A stretch of 64,000 bases of DNA from Pseudoneurospora amorphoporcata (taxonomy: Eukaryota > Ascomycota > Sordariomycetes > Sordariales > Sordariaceae). Made by a program: the position numbers and the translations under genes. How positions within the stretch are numbered: the first letter of the stretch is position 1; each line of letters begins with the position of its first letter. The stretch spans positions 62,001 through 126,000 of the forward strand of contig MU859098.1 of assembly GCA_033297205.1 (NCBI GenBank). The letters run 5' to 3'. The notes under the pieces are model-generated. The model worked only from the letters and a program-made list of their open reading frames with translations. It ran no database searches and had not been told where the DNA came from. Positions 34,101 through 45,332 of this stretch are shown here, piece after piece.

Positions 34101-37100
34101 TCGAGGTCGAGCGTCTTTTCTCTGGCCGCCGTCTGCAGGACGAGGAGGTCATCCTCAAGCTGCGTGACGAGAACAAGGAGGACATCAAGAAGGTTACCCA
34201 GACCGTTCTCTCTCATAGCAGGGTTGCGGCCAAGAACTCGCTCATTCTCGCCATTCTGGACGAGTACCGCCCCAACAAGCCCAACGTCGGCAACGTCAGC
34301 AAGTACCTTCGCCCGGTCCTTCGCAAGCTTGCCGAGCTCGAGTCTCGCCAGACTGCCAAGGTATCCCTCAAGGCTCGCGAGATCTTGATCCAGTGCGCCC
34401 TGCCCTCTCTCGAGGAGAGAACCGCTCAGATGGAGCACATTCTTCGTTCCTCTGTTGTCGAGTCTCGCTACGGTGAGACTGGCTGGGATCATCGTGAGCC
34501 CAACCTGGACATCATCAAGGAGGTCGTGGACTCCAAGTACACGGTCTTCGATGTCTTGACCCTCTTCTTTGCCCATGAGGATCCTTGGGTGTCCCTCGCT
34601 GCCCTTGAGGTCTATGTTCGCCGCGCTTACCGTGCTTACATTCTCAAGAAGATTGAGTACCACGCCGACGATACTGATTCTCCTTCGTTCTTGTCCTGGG
34701 ACTTCTCCCTGCGCAAGCTTGGCCACTCTGAGTTCGGCCTGCCTATCCTGTCGGCCGCCCCTTCCGCCCCGGGCACCCCCGTGGACAGCACCTTCAAGCG
34801 CATCAGCTCCATTAGCGATATGTCGTATCTCTCCCACAAGACCCAGGATGAGCCAACCCGCAAGGGTGTGATCATTCCTTGCAGATTCTTGGATGATGCG
34901 GATGAGCTCCTGAGCAGGGCTCTTGAGAAGCTCCCGGTTCCCGGGGCCCGCAAGAAGAGCAGCGTGATCCCTGACCTTAACGAGAAGCGCAGACCTGCTC
35001 TCCAGCGCCTGGAGACGTTTGACGAGCTTTCGGCTGTCATCAACGTCGCCGTTCGTGATGCCGAGGGTCGTAGCGATGAGGAAATTCTTAAGGAGATTCT
35101 TCCTCTTGTGCACCAGCACAGGGACGAGTTGGTTGCCCGCCGGGTCCGTCGCATCACATTTGTCTGTGGTCGCAATAATGGCTCATACCCTGGCTACTTC
35201 ACTTTCCGTGGCCCCGAGTACGTTGAGGACGATAGCATCCGTCACAGCGAGCCAGCTCTTGCGTTCCAGCTCGAGCTCGGACGTCTGTCCAAGTTCAAGA
35301 TCAAGCCTGTCTTCACTGAGAACAAGAACATTCATGTGTACGAGGCGATTGGCAAGGGTGTCGAGACTGATAAGCGCTACTTCACTCGCGCTGTTATTCG
35401 TCCCGGCCGTCTGAGGGATGAGATCCCTACTGCCGAGTACCTCATCTCTGAGGCCGATCGTGTCCTTAACGACATTTTCGATGCTCTTGAGATTATCGGC
35501 AATAACAACTCCGATCTCAACCACATGTTCTTGAACTTCACCCCGGTCTTCCAGCTTCAGCCCGAGGAGGTTGAGCACTCCCTCCAGGGCTTCCTCGACC
35601 GCTTCGGCCCTCGCGGCTGGCGCCTCCGTGTTGCCCAGGTCGAGATTCGCATCATCTGCACCGACCCCGTCACTGGCATGCCTTACCCCATGCGTGTCAT
35701 CATCACCAACACCTCCGGATATGTCATCCAGGTCGAGCTTTACGCCGAGCGCAAGTCCGAGAAGGGCGAGTGGGTGTTCCACTCCATCGGTGGCACCACC
35801 AAGATCGGCTCCATGCACTTGCTGCCGGTCAACACTCCTTATCCCACCAAGAACTGGCTCCAGCCTAAGCGTTACAAGGCTCATCTCATGGGCACTCAGT
35901 ACGTCTATGACTTCCCTGAGCTTTTCCGTCAGGCCATCCAAAACAGCTGGGCCAAGGCTGTCCAGAAGAACCCTGCTCTTGCCGAGAAGCAGCCCCCTGT
36001 TGGCGAGTGCATTGAGTTCGGCGAGCTCGTGCTTGATGACCACGACAACTTGACCGAGGTCTCCCGTGAGCCTGGTACCAACACTTGCGGCATGGTCGGT
36101 TGGCTCATTCGTGCCAGAACCCCTGAGTACCCTAGCGGTCGCAAGTTCATTGTTGTCGCCAACGACATCACCTTCAACATCGGCTCTTTCGGCCCCAAGG
36201 AGGACAACTTCTTCTTCAAGTGCACTGAGCTTGCCTGTAAGCTGGGCATTCCTCGCATCTACCTGTCCGCCAACTCGGGTGCCCGCTTGGGTCTCGCTAC
36301 CGAGCTTATGCCTCACTTCAGCGTTGCCTGGAAGGACCCCAGCAAGCCTGAGGCTGGCTTCGAGTACCTCTACCTTGATGATGCGGCCAAGAAGCGCTTT
36401 GAGAACAGTGTCATCACCGAGGAGATCACCGAAGGCGACGAGAAGCGCCACAAGATTGTCACGATCGTTGGTGCTGAGGATGGCCTTGGCGTTGAGTGCT
36501 TGCGTGGCTCTGGTCTCATTGCCGGTGCCACCAGCAGGGCCTACAACGACATTTTCACTTGCACGCTCGTCACCTGCCGCTCCGTTGGTATCGGTGCTTA
36601 CCTTGTCCGTCTTGGTCAGCGTGCTGTCCAGATTGAGGGTCAGCCCATCATTCTCACTGGTGCCCCTGCCCTCAACAACCTCTTGGGTCGTGAGGTCTAC
36701 ACCTCCAACCTGCAGCTTGGTGGCACTCAGATCATGTACCGCAACGGTGTGTCCCACTTGACTGCCAACGATGACTTCGCTGGTGTCTCCAAGATCGTCG
36801 AGTGGATGTCGTTCGTTCCTGACAAGCGCAATAACCCTGTGCCTATCAGCATCAGCGTTGACACCTGGGACCGTGACATTGTCTACACCCCGCCCCAGAA
36901 GCAGCCTTACGACGTCAGGTGGATGATTGGCGGTAAGGAGGACGAGACCGGCTTCCAGCCCGGTCTCTTCGACAAGGACTCCTTCGTCGAGACCCTCGGC
37001 GGATGGGCCCGCACTGTCGTCGTCGGTCGCGCTCGCCTCGGCGGTATCCCCATGGGTGTCATCGCTGTCGAGACCCGCTCCATTGAGAACATCACTCCCG

Positions 37101-38146
37101 CTGATCCCGCGAATCCTGACTCGATCGAGCAGTTGGCCAACGAGGCCGGTGGTGTCTGGTACCCCAACTCCGCCTTCAAGACCGCCCAGGCCATCAATGA
37201 TTTCAACAACGGCGAGCAGCTTCCGCTCATGATCCTCGCCAACTGGCGTGGTTTCTCTGGTGGTCAGCGCGACATGTACAACGAAGTTCTCAAGTACGGC
37301 TCCTTCATCGTTGACGCCCTCGTCAAGTTCGAGCAGCCCGTTTTCATCTATATTCCTCCCTTCGGCGAGCTTCGTGGTGGCTCGTGGGTTGTCGTCGATC
37401 CCACCATCAACCCTGTCGCCATGGAGATGTATGCTGATGTGGATGCTCGTGGTGGCGTTCTCGAGCCTGAGGGTATCATTGGTATCAAGTACCGCAAGGA
37501 CAAGCAGCTCGACACCATGGCCCGTCTCGACCCCATTTATGCCGAACTCAAGAGGCAGAGTGCCGACGCCAACCTCCCTAAGGAGGAGTCTGATGCGATC
37601 AAGAAGAAGATGACTGAGCGCGAGCAGCAGCTTCTGCCCGTTTATGCTCAGATCAGCTTGCAGTTCGCTGATCTCCACGACCGCGCTGGTCGCATGAAGG
37701 CCAAGGGTGTCATTCGCGAGATCCTTGAGTGGAAGAACGCCCGCCGCTTCTTCTACTGGCGTGTGCGCAGAAGACTCAACGAGGAGTACATCCTCCGTCG
37801 CATTGTCTCCGCCACCACCCCTAGCGGTGCCCTGAGCAAGGCTCTCACTGCTAACTCGACCAAGGAGCGCGCTCGTCACTTGCAGCTTCTTCAGGCCTGG
37901 AGCGGAATTGAGAAGTTCGATACTGCTGACCGTGAGGTTGCCGTCTGGTACGAGGAGAACCGTCACGAGGTCGGTACCAAGATTGATGCCCTCAAGGCTG
38001 AGCAAATCACCTCGGAGATGCGCGACCTTATCCGCACCGCTTCTAAGGGATCCGATGACGCCGCCTGGAAGGGTGTTCGTGACGTCTTGAGCGTTATGCC
38101 TGTTGAGGAAAGAGAGAAGGTTATCAAGTACCTTACTACTCTCTAA
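31197..38146 (+). CDS. ACC1: Acetyl-CoA carboxylase (multidomain, cytosolic)
   Basis: Exons 31197..31358, 31422..31687, 31747..38146 (donors GTACGT and GTGAGT), 2,275 residues, the normal fungal length. The enzyme carboxylates acetyl-CoA to malonyl-CoA with ATP and bicarbonate, the committed step of fatty-acid synthesis. Order: biotin carboxylase (IGGNRL start, VLIANNGIAAVKEIRSVRKW, ATP-grasp SEGGGGKGIRK near 245-255, ELNPRLQVEHPTTE); biotin carrier with EVEVMKMYMP (biotinyl Lys about 727); the central regulatory region; and carboxyltransferase (SFGPKEDNFFFK, RIYLSANSGARLGLA, LGGTQIMYRNGVSHL, ANWRGFSGGQRDMYNE). GC-rich third positions mark high expression and produce long antisense frames that are shadows. 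The ATG sits in GGCAAAATGGC. No mitochondrial presequence is apparent, so this is the cytosolic form. Confidence 0.98.
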
Positions 38147-39239
38147 GTGTTTGTAGGAGGAAGTGAGGAGGTGTGAGGGGAGTAGAAGATATGAAGCGAA
38201 GTTGGAGTTGTGGTGGTTATCGTTACAAGGTTATACATTGTGGTTCGTGTCTTGGGTTTTCGTTTTATCGAGCGGTTATAAAAGGAGTTACGAGTATACA
38301 ATTACTTCTGATATCACGGTGGATTGAGCGTTGGAGGGCGCTCAACCTTTCTGGGATTCCCATTTTGGCGAACAAGCGGATGGAATAGGACGGCAATAGT
38401 CATTGGTATCTGCATAAGGGTACCTAGTCGTGTAGTCATTGCTAGCAAAACTTTTCTGTTAAATCAGCTGGACCTTGTGCTTTGTCGTGCTTCTTGATGT
38501 CGTCTGGTGCGAGAGCTCGGCTGCTGGAGCTCGCTTCATCACCGTCGGAGCCCCCGATTCAGCACAAGGGGCCCGGCTGGTCCAACCTTGAGCTCGGTCG
38601 GTGTTTCTTTGTCGATACGTTACCGTACTATCAAATTCACTGCAAGTTCCTAAGCAAATGAGATAAGGTGGCATCTCAGTCTTGGTTGACAATCGCTTTG
38701 GGCTCGCGATTGTTGATGCCATCGCCGGAACATGTTTTTACACCCTATAAGTCGAAGGTGAACATGTATGAGATGGAATCTGGGATGAGTTGGGTATGAT
38801 GAGGCGTTTTTGTTAATTGTGTTTGTTCTATATAATGCCGAACTCGTTTTGTTGTTGAGTGTCTAGGGCGTCTTTTGCAGGGGACCTTCTCCAGATACAT
38901 CGGTTAGATCCTTCTTGAATCAAGATGTTCCCATACCATTCCCGTCCTTCGTTAAACTGTATTGGCGATACTACGACTCTTGAAGATCTCTGCCTATACC
39001 TAACCCGTTTACTCGTGAAGTCGTGATGGGAGTTGAGGGTCGCTGGTCCTTTCCTCCTTATGTATAAACCTTATCGTGTTGTTCATCAAGATGATGTTAC
39101 TGCTCCTTTTTTTGTAAAAATAAATAAAAAAATCGACTCCTATCCATCAAATACCTATCAAGATCTTACTTCATGCCTTGGTTCTTCGTATCCTCAACTC
39201 TGTTCACAATCTCGAGGCCGGTTCATGACCCAAACCCAT
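38147..39239. other. 3' flank of acetyl-CoA carboxylase and intergenic
   Basis: The first about 250 bases are probably the 3' UTR. I see no supported gene before the family A leader at 39240. An A/T-rich tract lies at 39109-39132. Confidence 0.45.
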
Positions 39240-39420
39240 GTTCATGAACAGTCATGCTGTTCCAGGTTTTCCAGCGAACAACCACACCGGTCACGATATA
39301 GAGGACACTGTTCTGATACAGTGACTGCGGGAATGCTGGTGACAGTCAACCTGAACCATGGGTCATATTCCATAAATTTTGTCAGTGGAAGGGAAGTTAT
39401 GGCTCTCTTCTTTCATCATG
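39240..39420 (+). promoter_or_regulatory. Conserved 5' leader of family A copy 2
   Basis: Matches the leaders of copies 1 and 3: GTTCATGAACAGT, a GCGAACAACCACACC run, then GGTGACAGTCAACCTGA followed by CCATGGGTCATAT. Read as protein it gives VTVNLNHGSYSINF. The order and spacing agree with copy 3 (42611-42800), so the duplicated unit includes 5' flanking DNA. Confidence 0.5.
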
Positions 39421-39549
39421 ATCATAACTGTGACAATACAAGTCATTTCAGTGAACCGCCACCCATAGCCGACTCAATAGGTAGTCATTGCAGCGCCGAC
39501 AACACCTTTCATTCATCAGCATTTCAATATCAAATCTGCCTTCATCAAG

Positions 39550-41862
39550 ATGTACAAACTACCAAATTGTCATCTCAGCGAGCTCGCCCTCGACGTCGAC
39601 AGCGCAAGCCCAGAGGTCCAGTTGCACCACGGCGATACATGTACCCGGAAGTCCAGACACAAGGACATGAAAGTAAAAAAGCCACGGGCCAATCAATCCT
39701 GCCATCGTCGTCCAACTCCAGATGCATTCGCAGTCGAACATTATCGACACGAGGGAGATTCCGGCCCCGAGGACGACGGATCTCCAGACGACTTACGCCG
39801 GCGCAGGTCTCGGTCATCGACATCGCGCCAGAGAGATGGAAAGAAGACGGTCCAGTGGGCGGATGAGTTGGAGCAAGAGTCGCCCGAGCAAATGAGTGAG
39901 CCGGCGACTGCAACGTTGAGGACCAAGTCGGCGATGAAGAGAGGACCGGCAAACCAGCAGGAAAAAGAAGAGGAAAAGCCCGAGGATATGACAGAAGGGC
40001 TAGCCAAGCTAAAGATTGCCGAGGACGACACGGCTCAGGAGGTCCAAGCATGTACGCTCCGCCGAGACAGGCGCTCATCAATCTCTAGACCAAAACGAAC
40101 CATGGCGAGGTCAGACACGACGAAGCCAACAGTCTGTTCTTCCGCCGCTCTGGACCGGCCACCCAGTCCGCTGATTCCATCAGCACGAGACTTCTCCTTC
40201 GACAACCAGCCCGAAGTTCTCACCGTCGACTCCCGCTCAGCCCATCAGAGCCGTCCCGCAAACGCGACATGGACCAAGGACAACCCGCCGCTGCCTCGAT
40301 CAACCTCATCATATTTCCAGGCCAAGCCAAAACGGAACGGTAGCATACGCCCGCCACCCGCCAAGGTCGAGCGCAAGCCAGCTTGCGAAGAAGATAGCAG
40401 AACAATTGACACAGCTTCTTCCGCTGCTCCTTTGCAAGACAACAACACAAACAACTTGAAGACTGCCGCCGCGTTGCCCAAGTCCTCGTCCTCGTCCATG
40501 CAGTCGTTCTCCACAGTCAAGAATTTCTGGACCGAGAAAGTTGCCAGTGAGACATGGAGACCCGGTGATGGCAATGCTTCCATTCCAAGCCAATTGCTCT
40601 GCCGAAACCTGTTCCTGCCGCTTCCAAGCCTCTCTCTGCTGCCACTTCATGTTGGAAACGCGCCGCTGTAGATGTATGAGATGGATCACGAAATGATGGG
40701 AATGATGATATTGAGGGGTCCAGCTATCTGAAGCTGGAGGGGATCACCAGCTATATAGAGCTGGTGATACAAAGAGGAGGAAGGTCTGCAAAGGAGGGGA
40801 TTCTGGGAGGTGCCAGATCCGCTGTCAAAGAAGGGTGCAGGGCAAAGAGCCCTGCAGCGCAAAGGACTAGCGGTCTGTGTAGCAAACGCCCAGAATCTTC
40901 TCAAGATGTGATGTCCGAACCCAAACACGGTAGTCCATCCACGCCTCTGCCATCATCCACATGTACCAATTTTGACTCGGTCAAGGATTTCTGGAGTGAT
41001 CTCGGTGCTTCCAGCAGTTGCGTGGCTGTCGTGTGCGGAGTGAGTGGCGGTTCTACATGTACCTCAAAGCCTGGTTCCATCATCCATGTTGCCCAAGAGT
41101 AGCAGTAGCAGTAGCAGAGACATGGACCTGCCCAAGAAGTCGATGGTGTCGAGCTTCATGTTGTCCGGCTATACCGTGAACACCCCCAAGGCCAAGGGCA
41201 GCCCTTCGAGGGATGGGAAACTTGGTCCTGCTGGTAAGGGTGGCATGACTGCCCCTGGTCCCATGTCGGTATCGGCGACTGTATGTGCTGTCACGGGCCG
41301 CTCCATGTCTTCCCGGCTACCCCGGAGCTCCATGTCGTCGGCGTTGCCTTCAAGTTATCGCCCAGCCACGAAGGACACAGCCGCCGCCCCGGCCGCCAAA
41401 AGTAGCAGAAGCAACAAAATCTCCTCCATGTCCTCCCAGTTTATAATGTCCCAGGAGCGTCATGCCAAAGCCACATGCATCATCACAGCTTCGTCACCTG
41501 CAGTGAGCTGTACATCGAGCAGCTACCACACGGCCAACAGCCACCTCGGCGGTTGTTCATGTTCCAGATCCAGCGCAAGCGACATCAATTCGGGCAGCAC
41601 GAGTTCAATCTCCACGACCGCAACCTCAAGCTCAATGGAAGCACCAGCAGAGCATATCCCGTCCATCGAGTCCGAGCTGTAGAACAAGATAATGGACTTC
41701 TGCCGCTCAGACTCGTCTTTGATTCCTCCGGGAGCGCAACGCGAGCGGTACTGTGATTGCGACGATTGCGTGTGGAGCAAGGGGCAGAATCTGACGTCTA
41801 CTAGTACCGTGGCTCGTGTCGGGAACGAGAAGGAGAAGGAGAGGTGTAGGGCGAGGAAGTAG
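39550..41862 (+). pseudogene. Family A copy 2: unrecognised Ser/Pro-rich protein, partly decayed
   Basis: The first part, from ATG 39550 to 40671, is one open frame of 373 residues: LRRRRSRSS, KKTVQWADELEQ, a helical EEEKPEDMTEGLAKLKIAED, RPPSPLIPSARDFSFDNQPEVL, and STVKNFWTEK. It lacks the intron found before the FSF block in copies 1 and 3. The frame then closes, but further family blocks follow downstream: a second FDSVKDFWSDL (about 40970), a GTGAGT-type donor at the same place as in the other copies, SGYTVNTPKA, SYHTANSHLGG, and the C-terminus with YCDCDDCVW and STVARVG to 41862. An in-frame TAG at 41680 replaces the Trp of copy 1 (TGG to TAG, RIP-like). The frame to 40671 might still be translated alone. 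Function unknown; K-T-V-Q-W could be a PP1-docking RVxF-type motif. Confidence 0.55.
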
Positions 41863-42610
41863 GTATTAGGCTGGGTGGCACGGGGTTAAGGAAGATACCA
41901 GGTACCGGAAGAGTGTCGAGAATGACAGGAGACGGAAGCGATGTCGGAATGTACGAGTATGATTGAAAGGAGAATTGAAAGGAAATGGACCGGAACTGTG
42001 CAGGCCGGGAGCGGGAAGGACATGCCGGGTGGTAGTGCAGAGACATCACGGACAGCTCCGGCAGTGCTGTACAGAATGAGGAACTTGGGGACGGAAGGAG
42101 ATGTTAAAGGGCTCTTAGCGCATGCCATATACCCTCATGTTCCATTTTATGTGCGCAGTGTTGGTGATGGCGTTGGACCTGTCGGGGGTAATCCACTACC
42201 GTGCCCTTGGTGGCCTGTTACTTGACTAACAGAAACTCCACTCATAAGGTGCTACTTGCGTTAATCGTGTATCTTGGCAGCTTTAGTTGTCGGACCATCA
42301 ATGCCGTCACGACAATCGTGCAGTTTAACTTGCCAGAACATAGAGATGCACCTCGATACAGATTTCGCCAGAGTATATGGGTCTATTTATTCCTATTGTA
42401 CCTTGTATATATCACATGTTTCTCCCAACTTGTTTTTTTTCATCGAGTGTCTCCCTTGCCTTTAGGCCATCACCCCATCTGCCGTTTTTCCATTTCTGTT
42501 CCCCTCCCACTCAATATATCGACCACACCATGCTGCTCGTGATAATCCATGTTCGTAGGAAGCCACTGATGGGGATCGACGGTGGCTGTTGTCCCGGATT
42601 CCGACGTTCA
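41863..42610. other. Intergenic between family A copies 2 and 3
   Basis: About 750 bases with no supported gene. It ends at the conserved leader of copy 3. A pyrimidine tract (42420-42510) lies in the second half. Confidence 0.4.
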
Positions 42611-42800
42611 TGAACAATGTTGCAGCTCATCCGTGTTCACCATTCAGCAAACAACAACACCACATCCAGTCGCCATGGCGACGGCTGCCTTGGGGGGACT
42701 GGAGGCGACCATGTGGTGACAGTCAACCTGAGCCATGGGGTATATGTCATCCATTTTGAGGGTGGAAAGGACGGTAATGGTTTCCTTCTTACATCATCAT
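42611..42800 (+). promoter_or_regulatory. Conserved 5' leader of family A copy 3
   Basis: GTTCATGAACAATG, then GCAAACAACAACACCACATCC, CAGTCGCCATGGCGACGGC, then GGTGACAGTCAACCTGAGCC and ATGGGGTATATG. It corresponds block by block to the leaders of copies 1 and 2. It can be read as VTVNLSHGVYVIHF, so selection may have been on a peptide, or the match is simply shared duplicated flank. Confidence 0.5.
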
Positions 42801-42927
42801 CGCAAGTAAACACAACCAACCAAGTAATCTCACACCCTAGACTACACTAATACTGCACCACATCAAGGTAAGCTGCTTCTTAGCGCCAGGATTGTGGAAA
42901 ATTCACGAAATACTAAGAATCCACCAG

Positions 42928-45332
42928 ATGTCCGATCGGTTTCACGAGCTGCGCACCGCGCGCAAGGAAGGGGTTCAACACCTTCATCGGTCGACCACCT
43001 CGATCCAGATCCCTGATCGTTTTAACGAGCTGCGCTCCGCTCGTAGGGAAGGCCGACCCCTACACCGACCTAACATATCGAAGAAAAGGGACGGCGCGAT
43101 GAGAGAGTCACATCATGTCGAGACCTATTGCGACGAGGGAGCCACTGAGCTGTATCCCAAAGGAGACAGTCCGCTTGTCGACGCTTTGAGAAGGAGATCG
43201 AGATCCTCTCCACCTCCAAGGAACCGGGCGCCCTCGCCTCATCCTCGTGCCTCCGGGCCGGCCAAGGCCAAAAAGACGGTGCAGTGGGCCGATCCGTTGG
43301 AACAACCGACTCCAGAAGGGTTGCGAGTGGAGAAAAAGGGGAGGGAGTCAGAGAAACACCAGCCCGATCAAATGTCGAGGAAGCCCCGGAGGAAGAGAAG
43401 CCTCGTATTTTGCGTCGGCGTAGGGCTTCGAGCCTCCCACGACCCAAGCGCAACGGCTCACTGTCGAAACCATCCAAGTCGTCCTACTCGAGCCGTCGCC
43501 CATCCACGACGGTCGCGACCATCAAAGTGACCTTGACGACTCAAGATCGCCAGTCTCCGCAACGCCCACCAAGTCCTCTCATTTCTCAAGCAGTGCCTGC
43601 GCATAGCATCCCGTCTTTTGCTCCCTCTTTTGAAGTTTAGGTAAGCTATCCCCGGTGGCTGAGGAAGACTGACCTCGCTAACCTCTTGACTTTTCAGCTC
43701 CATAAACCCAGCCAAGCCCGGACTTTTTCCTTCAAATACTAACCCGAGGTCATCACCCTTAGTCCCGACAGTCGCCATCTCCAACAGCGCCATGTTGCGC
43801 ACACCACTCATGAGAAACCCTCCTCATCGCAACCACCCTCAGTCTTATATTTGAAGGAGAAGCCGAGACGGGCGGGTACTATCCGTCCTCGTTCGTTCGA
43901 CACAAAGCTTGCTACAGCCGCGGTTAAGAAAGAGTAGACTTACTCGCACCCTATTGAAACCTATTGGCACCCTATTTGGCAAAATGTTAGCTGTTATGTA
44001 AATTATCGTGTTTTAGCGGTAAAACTCACTGTTTTGAATGGTTATTGCCATTTAAATTACCCTCCAATGCGACCTAGATTATGCCGTGACCTAGAATACT
44101 CAAATCTCATGATAGCGATTGAATACAATTAATATTGATTAATTTGAGTTAGATAACGTACGTTGGATGGATTAAGGAGGTTGTGTTGAGGGTGGGTGCA
44201 GTGCGATAGGTATGTGTAAATGTGAAAGTGCGAAAAAAATGATCAAGTTAGTGCGTGTTATATTAAAGACGAAATTTAGTGGGTAAAAATGGGGTTTACG
44301 ATGTTAGGTGTTATCCAGCTGCAAGGCCCACTTTTCTGGTGGGAATGGGGTGCTAGTAGGTTTCGATAGGGTGCGGGTAGGTTTACTCTTGAGAAAAGCG
44401 ACCCATCTCGCCCATCCGTTATAGATAGTAAGAATCTTTATTCTTCTTCCAAGTCAGTTTCTAAGGCTAGTTCCGACAAGAAGTATCCTATCAAGTAGGC
44501 TTAAGCCCGGAGTGATGTGCCTGTTGATGTCATTGGTCGTGCCTCTGGTCTCTCATCCAAGATCCCCGTTCCCAAGAACACAACACCGAGCTCCGCGTCG
44601 GGTACATCCTTCCATGCTACCAAAGGTTTTTGGAGCGGAATTAGTAGCAGTAACAGTTGTGGTGCTACCGTCGATGGCGCGGAGCCCGTAAAGATTCCTT
44701 GTGGTCCCTTTGTCGATTGCGAGAAGGTGTGCAAGCCGTCCAAAATGGCGCAGTTGTCGGAGTGTACGGTCAATCAGGCCGTGAATGTCCGAAGCAGCAG
44801 CATCTGCACGATTCCCGTTTCGCGCTCCGAGCGTCGTTCCCTTGGTCGTCATGAGTCCAAGTCCAGGATTCCTGTACCATCCGCTCCATCCTATCACCAT
44901 GTCACCAAGACTCAGCAAAGCCGGTATGTCCCCCTTCGTGCCATCAGTGGTGTCGAAGCTTCAGGGTCTCTCTTGAAGCCTCCAACCGATGCTCGTTCGA
45001 CTGCAGGCGTATCATGTGCATGCAGCAACTCACCCTCCTTCCACATGGCTGAAAGCCACCTCGGTATTGCTAGCGACAATAATGTTCTCAAGACTGAGAT
45101 CACGGCCTTAACAACCCCACTCCTTCCAAGCAACGACTCCATGACGCAGCCCAAGTCCGCGCCTCCCTCCCAGTCGGAGTTGTGCAAGGACATATTAAAC
45201 TTGTGTATCTCGGAGTCGTCTACTTGTCCGCAGGACTGCGACTGCGACAATTGCACGTGGTCCGGCCTAGACGGAGTTGATCACAGCAGCACGGTGGCCT
45301 GTCTGGACGGTGGGGAGGGTAGACGACGGTAG
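42928..45332 (+). pseudogene. Family A copy 3, broken by RIP-like stops, a frameshift and a MITE
   Basis: From ATG 42928: two tandem DRF-x-ELR-x-ARxEG units, GDSPLVDALRRRSRSS and KKTVQWADPLEQ. A frameshift in an A/G homopolymer (about 43335) precedes EEAPEEEKPR, SSLPRPKRNGS and RPPSPLISQA. An intron follows (GTAAGC, AG about 43697), its last exon codon TAG where CAG is expected, then TFSFKY-TAA-PEVITL. A 461-bp MITE interrupts the gene at 43930-44390. Two more stops (TAG, TAA at about 44496-44504) again look like CAG and CAA mutated at CpA. From 44505 a 275-codon open frame continues with SFHATKGFWSG, SFHMAESHLG, LCISESSTCPQDCDCDNCTW and HSSTVACLDG to 45332. Clearly a pseudogene as a whole; the C-terminal frame has no obvious start. 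Confidence 0.7.
43930..44390. mobile_element. MITE inserted in family A copy 3
   Basis: A 461-bp AT-rich element with inverted ends of about 48 bp. The left end begins AAGAGTAGACTTACTCGCAC; the right end, reverse-complemented, begins AAGAGTAAACCTACCCGCAC. Both continue with CCTATNGAAACCTA and a second GCACCC. There is no coding capacity. It differs in sequence from the MITE at 14298. RIP and age prevent a firm target-site duplication call. Confidence 0.7.

Noticed and set aside
31619..38005. Very long minus-strand open frames (714, 427 and 940 codons) opposite acetyl-CoA carboxylase
   Set aside because: They are antisense shadows. The plus strand encodes an unmistakable enzyme with strong GC3 bias, which removes stops from the opposite strand.
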